Source: JAKANT01 sp035502095
Lineage (GTDB): Bacteria; Pseudomonadota; Gammaproteobacteria; Burkholderiales; Burkholderiaceae_F
DNA: 64,000 nt
Reading direction: 5' to 3'
Assembly (NCBI GenBank): GCA_035502095.1
Contig: DATJUX010000020.1
Coordinates: 116,233 to 180,232, forward strand
Part shown: positions 43,479 to 52,805 of the stretch, piece by piece
Layout of the letters: each line of letters starts with the position of its first letter
Numbering within the stretch: position 1 is the stretch's first letter
Made by a program: the position numbers and the translations under genes
The notes under the pieces: model-generated
What the model saw: only the letters and a program-made list of their open reading frames with translations
What the model was told of the DNA's origin: nothing
The model's database searches: none

Positions 43479-45298
43479 GCCGCCCTGCGAATGAAGGGCT
43501 GCGCGCCCACCAGGGTGAGATCGAGCAGGAACTTCTGCATGTCCCAGGCGCCGGTCGGGCACCGCTCGGCACAGAGCCCGCAGTGCAGGCACACGTCCTC
43601 GTCCTTGACCATCACGCGACCGGTCTTGAGCGTCTCGGACACGTACAGCGGTTGATTCTTGTTGAGGGCGGGCGCCCGCAGGCGCGGCCGCAGCTCATTC
43701 TCGGGCCCGTTCGCGGTGAAGTTGATGCAGTCGGTCGGGCAGATGTCGGTGCACGCGTCGCATTCGATGCAGGCCTTGGCGGTGAAGACCGTCTGCACGT
43801 CGCAATTCAGGCAACGCTGGGCCTCCCTGAACGCCGTCTTGGCGTCGAACCCCAGCTCGACTTCGACCTTGATGTTGCGCAGGGATTGATTGACGTCGCG
43901 CCACGGCACCTTGTAACGCGTGTCGGGTTCGACGGCGTTGTCGTAGCTCCACTCGTGGATGCCCATCTTCTGCGACACCAGGGTCACGCCCGGGGCGGGC
44001 CGATCGCGCACGTTGCCGCCGCCGAGAACACGGTCGATCGAGATGGCCGCGTCATGGCCCTGCGCCACCGCCCAGATGATGTTCTTGGGGCCGAGGGCGG
44101 CATCGCCGCCGAAGAACACCTTCGGCAGGCTCGATTGCAGCGTGACGGAATCGAGCTTCGGCAGTCCGTTGCGCTCGAACTCGATGCCGCAGTCGCGCTC
44201 GATCCACGGGAACGCGTTCTCCTGGCCGACCGCGATCAGCACCTCGTCGCACTCGAAGTCCTGGTCCGGTTCGCCCGTGGGCACGAGTTCGCGCCGGCCC
44301 TGCGCGTCGCGCACCGCGTTCACCTTCTCGAAGCGCATCCCGGTCAGCGTGCCGGCCTGGTGGAGGAAGCACTTCGGCACGAGGTAGTTGAGGATCGGAA
44401 TCCCCTCGTGCTGCGCGTCCTCCTTTTCCCACGGCGAGGCTTTCATTTCCTCGAACCCGGAGCGGACGATCACCTTGACATCGGTTCCGCCGAGGCGCTT
44501 GGCGGTCCGGCAGCAATCCATCGCGGTGTTGCCGCCGCCGAGCACGATCACGCGTGGCGCGATCGAGTTCACGTGGCCGAAGGAGACCGATGAGAGCCAG
44601 TCGATGCCGATGTGGATTTTCGCCGCCGCCTCGCGCCGGCCGGGAATCTCGAGGTCGCGCCCGCGCGGGGCGCCGGAGCCGACGAAGAGCGCATCGAAGC
44701 GGCCGAATCCGCCGTCGAGCAGATTGCGCATGGAATCGATGCGCACGCCCCCGCGCATCTCGACGCCAAGGTCGAGCACGTAACCCGTTTCCTCGTCGAT
44801 CACTTCCTCCGGGAGGCGGAAACGCGGAATCTGCGAACGAATCATTCCGCCCGCCTTCGGGTCCTGGTCGAAGACTGTGACGTGATAGCCGAGCGGCGCG
44901 AGATCGCGCGCGACCGTCAGCGAGGCCGGGCCGGCACCGACGCAGGCAACGCGCTTGTCATTCTTGCGCAGCGCCGGCTTCGGCATACGCGCGCGCACGT
45001 TATCCTTGAGGTCGGCGGCCACGCGCTTGAGGCGACAGATTGCAACCGGCTCCGGACGTTCGGCCTGGCGCTCTTCGACGCGCCCGCGCCGGCACGCCGG
45101 CTCGCACGGACGATCGCACGTGCGGCCGAGAATCCCCGGAAAGACGTTGGACTTCCAGTTGACGAGGTAGGCGTCCGAGTAACGACCCGCGGCGATCAAT
45201 CGGATGTATTCGGGAACGGGGGTGTGGGCGGGACATGCCCACTGGCAATCGACGACGCGATGAAAGTAGTCGGGACGCCGTATGTCGGTGGCCTCCAA
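43475..45298 (-). CDS. korC: GltD-like NAD(P)-linked flavoprotein with ferredoxin domains (KorC)
   Basis: A 607-residue protein. An N-terminal GltD-type iron-sulfur region (VDCQWACPAHTP, CDRPCEPACRRG) is followed by two Rossmann domains (CVGAGPASLTVARDL, VLGGGNTAMDCCRTA) and a C-terminal double [4Fe-4S] ferredoxin domain (CIECDACTDICPTDC, CLHCGLCAERCPTGAW). It resembles the third subunit described with KorAB in Thauera aromatica, where it links ferredoxin to NADP. The start is TTG at 45298, supported by AGGAGA at 45305-45310 six bases upstream. It is the first gene of korC-korA-korB. Confidence 0.85.
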   Translation of the reverse strand: MEATDIRRPDYFHRVVDCQWACPAHTPVPEYIRLIAAGRYSDAYLVNWKSNVFPGILGRTCDRPCEPACRRGRVEERQAERPEPVAICRLKRVAADLKDNVRARMPKPALRKNDKRVACVGAGPASLTVARDLAPLGYHVTVFDQDPKAGGMIRSQIPRFRLPEEVIDEETGYVLDLGVEMRGGVRIDSMRNLLDGGFGRFDALFVGSGAPRGRDLEIPGRREAAAKIHIGIDWLSSVSFGHVNSIAPRVIVLGGGNTAMDCCRTAKRLGGTDVKVIVRSGFEEMKASPWEKEDAQHEGIPILNYLVPKCFLHQAGTLTGMRFEKVNAVRDAQGRRELVPTGEPDQDFECDEVLIAVGQENAFPWIERDCGIEFERNGLPKLDSVTLQSSLPKVFFGGDAALGPKNIIWAVAQGHDAAISIDRVLGGGNVRDRPAPGVTLVSQKMGIHEWSYDNAVEPDTRYKVPWRDVNQSLRNIKVEVELGFDAKTAFREAQRCLNCDVQTVFTAKACIECDACTDICPTDCINFTANGPENELRPRLRAPALNKNQPLYVSETLKTGRVMVKDEDVCLHCGLCAERCPTGAWDMQKFLLDLTLVGAQPFIRRAA

Positions 45299-45663
45299 GA
45301 CCGGTCTCCTGGATGCGCCGCGGCTCCGCGCACGACCGGATAGGGAAGGTGCTGGGCGACGGCGGCGAGTCTTTATTAAATTCAGTTTACGCCGGCCGGC
45401 AGGCCAATACTTGTGACGGCGCAAGTGTTGCCTTCATCGCACGGGCGCAAAGACAAGCATCACGGTCGACGCCCACTGCCTGCGATCGTCGTGACGCACG
45501 AGACGAGCGGGCCGGTGCTATCCTGCCGTCCCTTCGCGATTGCCCGCGAAGTGGTGGGAATTCGTTAGCAATCCGCAAGCCCGGCGGAGCCGGTAGCGGA
45601 CGGAGGGTTCAGTCGAAGCCCCCGGCACTTCGAGCGCGAATCGCGCAGAAAGGTGAAGCGGCC
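45299..45663. promoter_or_regulatory. Divergent control region between korC and sucA
   Basis: 365 bases with no convincing gene. An AT-rich island at 45371-45390 (CTTTATTAAATTCAGTTTAC) reads TTTAATAAAG on the korC strand and may hold its -10 box. The sucA ribosome site (AAGGTGAAG) lies just before its start. No clear operator symmetry is visible. A promoter for sucA must be here because gltA is separated from it by the kor operon. Confidence 0.5.
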
Positions 45664-48519
45664 ATGATGCGACAGTTCCAGGTCAATTCGTACCTGTTCG
45701 GTGGTAACGCGCCCTACGTCGAGGACCTGTACGAGCGCTACCTCGACAATCCCGGCTCGGTGCCCGACAAGTGGCGGGCCTACTTCGACCAGATGCAGCT
45801 GGTTCCGGCCGCCGACGGTTCGAGCAGCTCGCCGGACGTCGCACACGCCCCGATCGTCGAATCGTTCGCGCAACGCGCCAAGGCGGGCACCCTGCGCCCG
45901 GCGGTCGCGCCGACCGACCTTTCGGTCGCACGCAAGCAGGTCCACGTCCAGTCGATCATCGCGGCCTATCGGTTTCTCGGCGCGCGCTGGGCCGATCTCG
46001 ATCCGCTGAAGCGCCAGGAGCGCCCGTCGATCCCCGAGCTCGAGCCGGCTTTCTACGACCTGACCGAAGCGGACATGGACATCCAGTTCTCGGCGTCCAA
46101 CACGTACTTCGGCCAGGAGCAGATGACGTTGCGCGAGATCGTCACCGCCCTGCGCCAGACGTACTGCGGCACGATCGGCGCGGAGTTCATGTACATCTCG
46201 GATCCGGCGCAGAAGCGCTGGTGGCAGCAGAAGCTCGAGTCGATCCGCACCACCCCGAGCTTCGACGCCGAGAAGAAGCGGCACATCCTCGACCGCCTGA
46301 CTGCCGCCGAAGGCCTCGAGCGCTACCTGCACACGAAGTTCGTTGGCCAGAAGCGCTTCTCGCTCGAGGGGGGCGAGAGCTTCATTCCCGCGATGGACGA
46401 ACTGATCCAGCGCGCGGGAGGCGGCGGCGTGGAGGAGATCGTCATCGGCATGGCGCATCGCGGCCGCCTGAACGTGCTCGTCAACATCCTCGGCAAGATG
46501 CCGAAGGAGCTGTTTGCAGAGTTTGAAGGCAAGCCGCCCGCCGATCTGCCCGCCGGCGACGTCAAGTACCACAACGGGTTCTCGAGCGACGTGTCGACGC
46601 CGGGCGGCCCGGTGCACCTGTCGCTTGCGTTCAATCCGTCGCATCTCGAAATCGTCGACCCGGTGGTGGAGGGCTCGGTGCGCGCGCGCCAGGAGCGCCG
46701 CGGCGACCGCGACGGCGACAAGGTGCTGCCGATCCTCGTCCATGGTGATGCGGCTTTCGCCGGGCAGGGCGTGATCATGGAGACGCTCAACCTGGCCCAG
46801 ACCCGCGGCTACGGCACCGGCGGCACGGTCCACATCATCATCAACAACCAGATCGGTTTCACCACGTCCGACCCGCGCGATACGCGCTCGACGCTCTACT
46901 GCACCGACGTGGTCAAGATGATCGAAGCGCCGGTCGTGCACGTGAACGGCGACGATCCCGAGGCCGTGGTGCTGGCCGCCGAGCTCGCGCTCGAGTTCCG
47001 CAACGAGTTCAACCAGGATGTCGTGATCGACATCGTCTGCTTCCGCCGCCTCGGGCACAACGAGCAGGACACACCGGCGGTCACGCAACCGCTGATGTAC
47101 AAGAAGATCGCCCAGCATCCGGGCACGCGCAAGCTCTACGCGGACAAGCTGGTCACGCAGCGCACGCTGAGCGCGGAAGAGCCTGACCAGATGGTCAAGC
47201 ATCTGCGCACGGCGATGGACGAAGGGCGCAGCACGGTCGACCCGGTGCTTACCAACTACAAGAGCAAGTACGCGGTCGACTGGGCGCCATTCCTGAACCG
47301 GCGCTGGACCGATCATGCCGACACCGCGGTGCCGCTGGCCGAACTCAAGCGGCTCGCAGAGCGCATCACCACCGTCCCGGCGGGATTCAAGGTCCACCCG
47401 CTGGTCGAGAAGGTCATCGCCGACCGGCGCGCGATGGGCGAAGGAAAGATGCCGCTCGACTGGGGTATGGGCGAGCACCTGGCCTTCGCGTCACTGGTTG
47501 CAAGTGGCTACCCGGTACGCATCACCGGCCAGGATTCGGGGCGCGGCACCTTCAGCCACCGTCATTCCGTCCTGCACGACCAGCAGCGCGAGCGCTGGGA
47601 CGAGGGCACCTACGTGCCGCTGCAGAACGTTTCCGAAAAACAGGCGCCGTTCACCGTCATCGACTCGGTGCTGTCGGAAGAGGCGGTGCTGGCGTTCGAG
47701 TATGGCTTCTCGACCGCGGAACCGAATGCGCTGGTCATCTGGGAGGGGCAGTTCGGCGACTTCGCCAACGGCGCGCAGGTGGTGATCGACCAGTTCATCT
47801 CCTCGGGCGAAGTGAAATGGGGGCGCCAGTCGGGGCTCGTGCTGATGCTCCCGCACGGGTACGAAGGGCAGGGTCCAGAGCATTCGTCGGCGCGCCTGGA
47901 GCGGTTCCTGCAGCTCGCGGCGGACAACAACATGCAGGTGACGCAGCCGACCACGGCGGCGCAAATCTTTCATCTTCTGCGCCGGCAGATGATCCGGCCG
48001 TTCCGCAAGCCGCTCGTCATCATGACGCCGAAGTCGCTGCTGCGGAACAAGGAAGCGGCCTCGCCGCTGTCGCAGCTCGCGCGCGGCGAATTCGAGACCA
48101 TCATCGCCGAAACGGCGCAGCTCGATCCGAAGAAGGTCAAGCGCCTGATCGTCTGCTCGGGCAAGGTCTACTACGACCTCGTCAACGCGCGCGAGGAGCG
48201 CGGCGAAGAGGGGGTCGCGATCGTCCGCATCGAGCAGCTGTATCCGTTCCCGCACAAGACGCTGGCGGGCGAGCTGAAGAAGTATCCGCATCTCGCTGAA
48301 ATCATGTGGTGCCAGGACGAACCGCAGAACCAGGGCGCCTGGTTCTACGTCCAGCATCACCTGCTGGAGAACATGGCCGAGGGCCAGAAGCTCGGTTACA
48401 CGGGCCGGCCGGCGTCCGCCTCACCCGCGGTCGGCTACTACGCGAAGCACAACGACCAGCAGAAGGCCCTGATCGACGCGGCGTTTGCCAAGCTCAAGGG
48501 TCTGGTGCTCAACAAGTAA
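45664..48519 (+). CDS. sucA: 2-oxoglutarate dehydrogenase E1 component
   Basis: A 951-residue ThDP-dependent dehydrogenase. It opens with NSYLFGGNAPYVEDLYERYLD, typical of E1o; the ThDP region includes GMAHRGRLNVLVNI, GDAAFAGQGV and NNQIGFTTSDP. It decarboxylates 2-oxoglutarate and passes the succinyl group to the E2 lipoyl arm. ATG 45664 is followed by a second ATG at 45667; either is possible. sucB, a PspC-like gene and lpd follow on the same strand. Confidence 0.95.
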   Translation: MMRQFQVNSYLFGGNAPYVEDLYERYLDNPGSVPDKWRAYFDQMQLVPAADGSSSSPDVAHAPIVESFAQRAKAGTLRPAVAPTDLSVARKQVHVQSIIAAYRFLGARWADLDPLKRQERPSIPELEPAFYDLTEADMDIQFSASNTYFGQEQMTLREIVTALRQTYCGTIGAEFMYISDPAQKRWWQQKLESIRTTPSFDAEKKRHILDRLTAAEGLERYLHTKFVGQKRFSLEGGESFIPAMDELIQRAGGGGVEEIVIGMAHRGRLNVLVNILGKMPKELFAEFEGKPPADLPAGDVKYHNGFSSDVSTPGGPVHLSLAFNPSHLEIVDPVVEGSVRARQERRGDRDGDKVLPILVHGDAAFAGQGVIMETLNLAQTRGYGTGGTVHIIINNQIGFTTSDPRDTRSTLYCTDVVKMIEAPVVHVNGDDPEAVVLAAELALEFRNEFNQDVVIDIVCFRRLGHNEQDTPAVTQPLMYKKIAQHPGTRKLYADKLVTQRTLSAEEPDQMVKHLRTAMDEGRSTVDPVLTNYKSKYAVDWAPFLNRRWTDHADTAVPLAELKRLAERITTVPAGFKVHPLVEKVIADRRAMGEGKMPLDWGMGEHLAFASLVASGYPVRITGQDSGRGTFSHRHSVLHDQQRERWDEGTYVPLQNVSEKQAPFTVIDSVLSEEAVLAFEYGFSTAEPNALVIWEGQFGDFANGAQVVIDQFISSGEVKWGRQSGLVLMLPHGYEGQGPEHSSARLERFLQLAADNNMQVTQPTTAAQIFHLLRRQMIRPFRKPLVIMTPKSLLRNKEAASPLSQLARGEFETIIAETAQLDPKKVKRLIVCSGKVYYDLVNAREERGEEGVAIVRIEQLYPFPHKTLAGELKKYPHLAEIMWCQDEPQNQGAWFYVQHHLLENMAEGQKLGYTGRPASASPAVGYYAKHNDQQKALIDAAFAKLKGLVLNK

Positions 48520-48591
48520 CAAGGGGCGGCCGGCGCGCGGCGCCGCGCCCGCCGCGGCTTGATTCGCACTCGCTGCAGAAAGATCGCTGTC

Positions 48592-49848
48592 ATGCCGATC
48601 GTCGAAGTCAAGGTCCCGCAACTGTCGGAGTCCGTCGCCGAAGCGACGCTGCTGCAATGGAAGAAGCAGCCCGGCCAGCCGGTCGCGCTCGACGAGGTGC
48701 TGGTCGAGATCGAGACCGACAAGGTCGTGCTCGAAGTGCCGGCACCCGCACAGGGCGTGCTCGCGCAGATCGTCAAGGCCGATGGCAGCACGGTCGGTTC
48801 GGGCGACACCATCGCGACCATTGACACCGAAGCCAAGGAATCCGTCACGACGCCGCCGGCGCCTGCGAGCGCGCCGGCTCCGGCCCGACCCGCCGCCGGG
48901 CCGGCCGCGGCCGCAGCCGGTCCGGCAGCGATGCCCGCCGCCGCAAAGCTGATGGCCGAGGTCGGCTTGAATCCCGCCCAGGTGGCGGGCACCGGCCGCG
49001 ACGGCCGCATCACCAAGGGCGATGTGCTCGCCGCGCAGCAGGCGCCCGCCAAGGCGCCGCCACCGAGCCTGCCCGCAGCGGCTCCTTTCGCGGCGCGGCC
49101 TGCATTGCCCGAAGTGCGGGCGCCGATCGATCTGTCGATGCTGGCAGGCCGGCCCGAGCAACGCGTGCCGATGTCGCGGTTGCGCCAACGCGTCGCCGAG
49201 CGTCTCGTGCAGTCGCAATCGACCGCCGCGATCCTCACGACCTTCAACGAAGTCAACATGCAGCCGGTCATGGACCTGCGCAACAAGTACAAGGACCGGT
49301 TCGAGAAGGAGCATGGCGTCAAGCTCGGCTTCATGTCGTTCTTCGTCAAGGCGGCCGTGGCCGCGCTGAAGAAGTATCCGGTGGTGAATGCGTCGGTCGA
49401 CGGCAACGACATCGTCTATCACGGTTTCTTCGATATCGGCATCGCCGTCGGTTCGCCGCGCGGGCTCGTGGTGCCGATCCTGCGCGATGCCGACCAGCTC
49501 ACCTTCGCCGACATCGAGAAGAAGATCGCCGATTTCGGCAAGCGCGCGGCGGACGGCAAGCTCGGTCTCGAGGAATTGACCGGCGGCACCTTTTCGATCT
49601 CCAACGGCGGCGTGTTCGGGTCGATGCTGTCGACGCCGATCATCAATCCGCCGCAATCGGCGATCCTCGGCGTGCACGCCACCAAGGACCGCGCCGTCGT
49701 CGAGAACGGCCAGATCGTCGCGCGGCCGATGAACTACCTCGCGCTCTCCTACGACCATCGCATCATCGACGGCCGCGAGGCGGTGCTGTCCCTGGTGGCC
49801 ATGAAAGAAGCGCTCGAAGACCCGGCACGCCTGCTGCTCGAGCTCTGA
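48592..49848 (+). CDS. sucB: 2-oxoglutarate dehydrogenase E2 (dihydrolipoyl succinyltransferase)
   Basis: A 418-residue E2. One lipoyl domain (1-80) carries the modified lysine at about 44 in ETDKVVLEVP. An Ala/Pro-rich linker leads to a peripheral subunit-binding domain (about 110-150, VAGTGRDGRITKGDV) and then the catalytic domain ending with YDHRIIDGREAV (catalytic His/Asp). It transfers succinyl to CoA. The gene begins 72 bases after sucA. ATG 48592 gives the standard MPIVEVKVPQLSESV start. Confidence 0.95.
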   Translation: MPIVEVKVPQLSESVAEATLLQWKKQPGQPVALDEVLVEIETDKVVLEVPAPAQGVLAQIVKADGSTVGSGDTIATIDTEAKESVTTPPAPASAPAPARPAAGPAAAAAGPAAMPAAAKLMAEVGLNPAQVAGTGRDGRITKGDVLAAQQAPAKAPPPSLPAAAPFAARPALPEVRAPIDLSMLAGRPEQRVPMSRLRQRVAERLVQSQSTAAILTTFNEVNMQPVMDLRNKYKDRFEKEHGVKLGFMSFFVKAAVAALKKYPVVNASVDGNDIVYHGFFDIGIAVGSPRGLVVPILRDADQLTFADIEKKIADFGKRAADGKLGLEELTGGTFSISNGGVFGSMLSTPIINPPQSAILGVHATKDRAVVENGQIVARPMNYLALSYDHRIIDGREAVLSLVAMKEALEDPARLLLEL

Positions 49849-49879
49849 GCCGCAGCCCGCTTGAGGAGAGGATGGATCG

Positions 49880-50191
49880 ATGAGCGCCGCCGACGAGCTC
49901 GCCAAGCTGCACGAGCTTCTGAACAAGGGAGCGCTGTCGCAGGCCGAGTTCGAGCAGGCGAAGGCACGCGTTCTGGCAGGCGGTGTCGCCGGCGCCGGTG
50001 CCGCGGTCAACCGCCTGCGGCTCTCGGACGACGACCGTTGGATCGCCGGCGTATGCGGCGGCATCGGGGCCCTGACCAACGTCGATGCGTGGGTCTGGCG
50101 GCTCGTGTTCCTGCTCGGACTGTTCCTCGGCGGGTTCACGGCGCTGCTGTACCTGCTGCTCTGGATCCTGGTGCCGCGCCAGGGGCGGTGA
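49880..50191 (+). CDS. Small protein with SHOCT-like and PspC domains
   Basis: A 103-residue protein. The N-terminus (LAKLHELLNKGALSQAEFEQAKARVL) has the short helical SHOCT-type pattern. The C-terminus is a PspC domain: RWIAGVCGGIGALTNVDAWVWRL, then a hydrophobic helix (about 73-97) ending in LVPRQGR. PspC proteins sit in the inner membrane and act in envelope stress; no other psp gene is nearby. It lies between sucB and lpd with good ribosome sites on both sides (GAGGAGAGG, then AAGGAG for lpd). Confidence 0.85.
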   Translation: MSAADELAKLHELLNKGALSQAEFEQAKARVLAGGVAGAGAAVNRLRLSDDDRWIAGVCGGIGALTNVDAWVWRLVFLLGLFLGGFTALLYLLLWILVPRQGR

Positions 50192-50221
50192 CCAACGCGG
50201 CACGGGAATCGAAGGAGCGGC

Positions 50222-51655
50222 ATGGCCAAGAATTTCGACGTGATCGTCATCGGGGCGGGACCCGGCGGATACATCGCGGCCATCCGCGCCGCGCAGCTTG
50301 GGCTCTCGGTCGCGTGCATCGACCAGTGGAAGAACGCCAAGGGCGGGCCGGCACCCGGCGGCACCTGCACCAACATCGGCTGCATTCCATCGAAGGCGCT
50401 GCTGCAATCCTCCGAAAACTACGAGCACGCACGCCATCACTTCGCCGCGCACGGCATCCAGATCGGCTCCCTGACGCTGGATCTGGCGCGCCTGCTGGCG
50501 CGCAAGGACACGGTGGTCAAGCAGAACAACGACGGGATCCTGTACCTCTTCCGGAAGAACAAGGTCGCGTTCTTCCACGGCACGGGGTCGTTCGTCGGGC
50601 ATGGCGGTGCGGGCATCGAAGTCCGGGTCACCGATGCCGCGGGGGCGGCCGAGTCACTGGTCGGTCGCCACGTCATCGTGGCGACGGGATCCGATCCGCG
50701 CGCGTTGCCGGGCGTTGCGTTCGACGAACAGCGGGTGCTTTCGAACGACGGCGCCCTCTCGATCGCCGAGGTCCCGCCGCGGCTCGGCGTGATCGGCGCC
50801 GGCGTGATCGGACTGGAGATGGGCAGCGTCTGGCGCCGCCTCGGGTCGGAGGTCACGGTTCTCGAAGCGTTGCCTGCCTTTCTTGGCGCCGTCGACACGG
50901 ACGTTGCCAAGGAGGCGGGCAAGGCCTTCGCCAAGCAGGGACTGAAGATCCACCTCGGCGCGAAGATCGACAGCGTGGCCGGGGGCGCTGCCGGCGTGAC
51001 CGTCAAGTGGACCGACGCCGGCGGCGGCGCGCAGGTACTCGAGTGCGACCGGTTGATCGTGTCGATCGGGCGCGTGCCGAATACGCGCGGGCTGAACGGG
51101 GCCGCGGTGGGGCTGGCGGTCGACGAACGGGGCTTTGTCGCCGTCGACGAACTGTGCCGGACCAACGTTGCGAACGTGTGGGCGATCGGCGACGTCGTGC
51201 GCGGGCCGATGCTTGCGCACAAGGCGGAAGAAGAGGGCGTCGCGGTGGCCGAGCGCATCGTCGGCCAGCATGGACACGTCGACTTCAACACCATCCCCTG
51301 GGTGATCTACACCGCGCCCGAAATCGCGTGGGTGGGCCAGACTGAGCAGCAGCTCAAGGAAGCCGGCCGGGCCTACAAGGCGGGAACGTTCCCCTTCTCG
51401 GCGAACGGACGCGCACGTGCGCTCGGAGATACCACGGGCTTCGTGAAGATCGTCGCCGACGCCGCGACCGACCAGATTCTCGGCGTGCACATCATCGGCC
51501 CGCTCGCCTCGGAACTGATCTCCGAGGCGGTGGTGGCGATGGAGTTCCGCGCCGCCGCCGAGGACATCGCGCGCATCTGCCATGCGCACCCATCGCTCTC
51601 CGAGGCGACGAAGGAAGCGGCGCTGGCGGTCGAAAAGCGCACCCTGAACCTCTAG
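50222..51655 (+). CDS. lpd: Dihydrolipoamide dehydrogenase (E3)
   Basis: A 477-residue flavoprotein disulfide oxidoreductase. FAD site VIVIGAGPGGYIAAIRAAQLG, redox-active pair GGTCTNIGCIPSKALL, NAD site GVIGAGVIGLEMGS, second FAD motif VWAIGDVV, and the C-terminal HAHPSLSE with the catalytic His. It reoxidises the lipoyl group of SucB. AAGGAG precedes ATG 50222. It is in the sucA-sucB-(PspC)-lpd group. Confidence 0.96.
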   Translation: MAKNFDVIVIGAGPGGYIAAIRAAQLGLSVACIDQWKNAKGGPAPGGTCTNIGCIPSKALLQSSENYEHARHHFAAHGIQIGSLTLDLARLLARKDTVVKQNNDGILYLFRKNKVAFFHGTGSFVGHGGAGIEVRVTDAAGAAESLVGRHVIVATGSDPRALPGVAFDEQRVLSNDGALSIAEVPPRLGVIGAGVIGLEMGSVWRRLGSEVTVLEALPAFLGAVDTDVAKEAGKAFAKQGLKIHLGAKIDSVAGGAAGVTVKWTDAGGGAQVLECDRLIVSIGRVPNTRGLNGAAVGLAVDERGFVAVDELCRTNVANVWAIGDVVRGPMLAHKAEEEGVAVAERIVGQHGHVDFNTIPWVIYTAPEIAWVGQTEQQLKEAGRAYKAGTFPFSANGRARALGDTTGFVKIVADAATDQILGVHIIGPLASELISEAVVAMEFRAAAEDIARICHAHPSLSEATKEAALAVEKRTLNL

Positions 51656-51707
51656 GTCGCGTGGTCGATCGCGGCGTCCGGTGCCGGGCGGTTCCAGGAT
51701 CGGCCCG

Positions 51708-52805
51708 ATGACCTTTGCCTCGCACCTCGAAACGGTCCTTGCCGCGCGCGGGTTTCACCTCGACCCCGCACAGCTGGCGGCGGCCGACCGCCTGGCCGAT
51801 CTCGACGCGCGCTGGCGCGACTACAAGGCACAACGATCGAACGCCGTGACGCGCCTGCTGCGCCGGCCGCCGATACCGCGCGGCATCTACCTGTGGGGTG
51901 GCGTCGGCACGGGCAAGAGTTTCCTCATGGACAGCTTCTTTGCCGCCGCCCCGCTGATCCGCAAGGCGCGGCTGCACTTCCACGAGTTCATGCGCGGCGT
52001 GCACCGCGAGCTCGAGGAGGTGAAGGGTACGGTCGACCCCCTCGACGAGGTTGCGCGGCGCACGGCGCACCGGCACCGCCTGATCTGCTTCGACGAGTTC
52101 CACGTGTCCGACATCGCGGACGCGATGATCCTGCACCGCCTTCTCCTGCAGCTGTTCAGCCTCCGTGTCGGATTCGTGATGACGTCGAACTACCCGCCGG
52201 ACCAGCTGTATCCGGAGGGGTTGCATCGCGATCGCGTCCTGCCGGCGATCGAACTGCTGAAGGAGCAGCTCGACGTGATCGCGCTCGATTCCGGCATCGA
52301 CTACCGGCGGCGTGCCATGGAGCGCATCGAAACCTACCTGGTGCCGCCCGGTCCCGATGCCGAGGCGCGCCTGCAAGCGGCGTTCGAGCGGGTCGCGGAA
52401 GCCGATGACGACGCGCCGGTCATGTCGATCGAAGGGCGCCGCATCCGGGCGCGCCGGCGCGCCGGGGGCGTGGTCTGGTTCGACTTCGCGGTCCTGTGCG
52501 GCGGGCCGCGCTCGCAGAACGACTACCTCGAGCTCGCGGCCCGGTTTCACACGGTCGTCCTCTCCCATGTTCCGGCCATGTCGGCGGGCCAAGCCTCCGA
52601 GGCGCGTCGGTTCACCTGGCTGGTGGACGTGCTCTACGACCACGGCGTGAAGCTCATACTGTCGGCGGCGGCGCAGCCCGAGGCGTTGTATACCGCTGGT
52701 GCGCTGGCCAACGATTTCCGGCGCACCACCTCGAGGCTCATCGAGATGCAGACGAAGTCCTATTTGGAAACGCCGCGGCGCGACGTGGTGGAGCGGCTGG
52801 GATGA
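51708..52805 (+). CDS. zapE: ZapE/AFG1-like ATPase
   Basis: A 365-residue AAA-type ATPase. Walker A is GGVGTGKSFLMD, Walker B is LICFDEFHVSD, and the arginine-finger region is SNYPPDQLYPEGL. ZapE acts at the divisome under low oxygen or late division and AFG1 relatives degrade membrane proteins. It follows lpd by 52 bases, its usual neighbour in betaproteobacteria. Its TGA overlaps the ATG of the next gene (ATGA). Confidence 0.93.
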   Translation: MTFASHLETVLAARGFHLDPAQLAAADRLADLDARWRDYKAQRSNAVTRLLRRPPIPRGIYLWGGVGTGKSFLMDSFFAAAPLIRKARLHFHEFMRGVHRELEEVKGTVDPLDEVARRTAHRHRLICFDEFHVSDIADAMILHRLLLQLFSLRVGFVMTSNYPPDQLYPEGLHRDRVLPAIELLKEQLDVIALDSGIDYRRRAMERIETYLVPPGPDAEARLQAAFERVAEADDDAPVMSIEGRRIRARRRAGGVVWFDFAVLCGGPRSQNDYLELAARFHTVVLSHVPAMSAGQASEARRFTWLVDVLYDHGVKLILSAAAQPEALYTAGALANDFRRTTSRLIEMQTKSYLETPRRDVVERLG

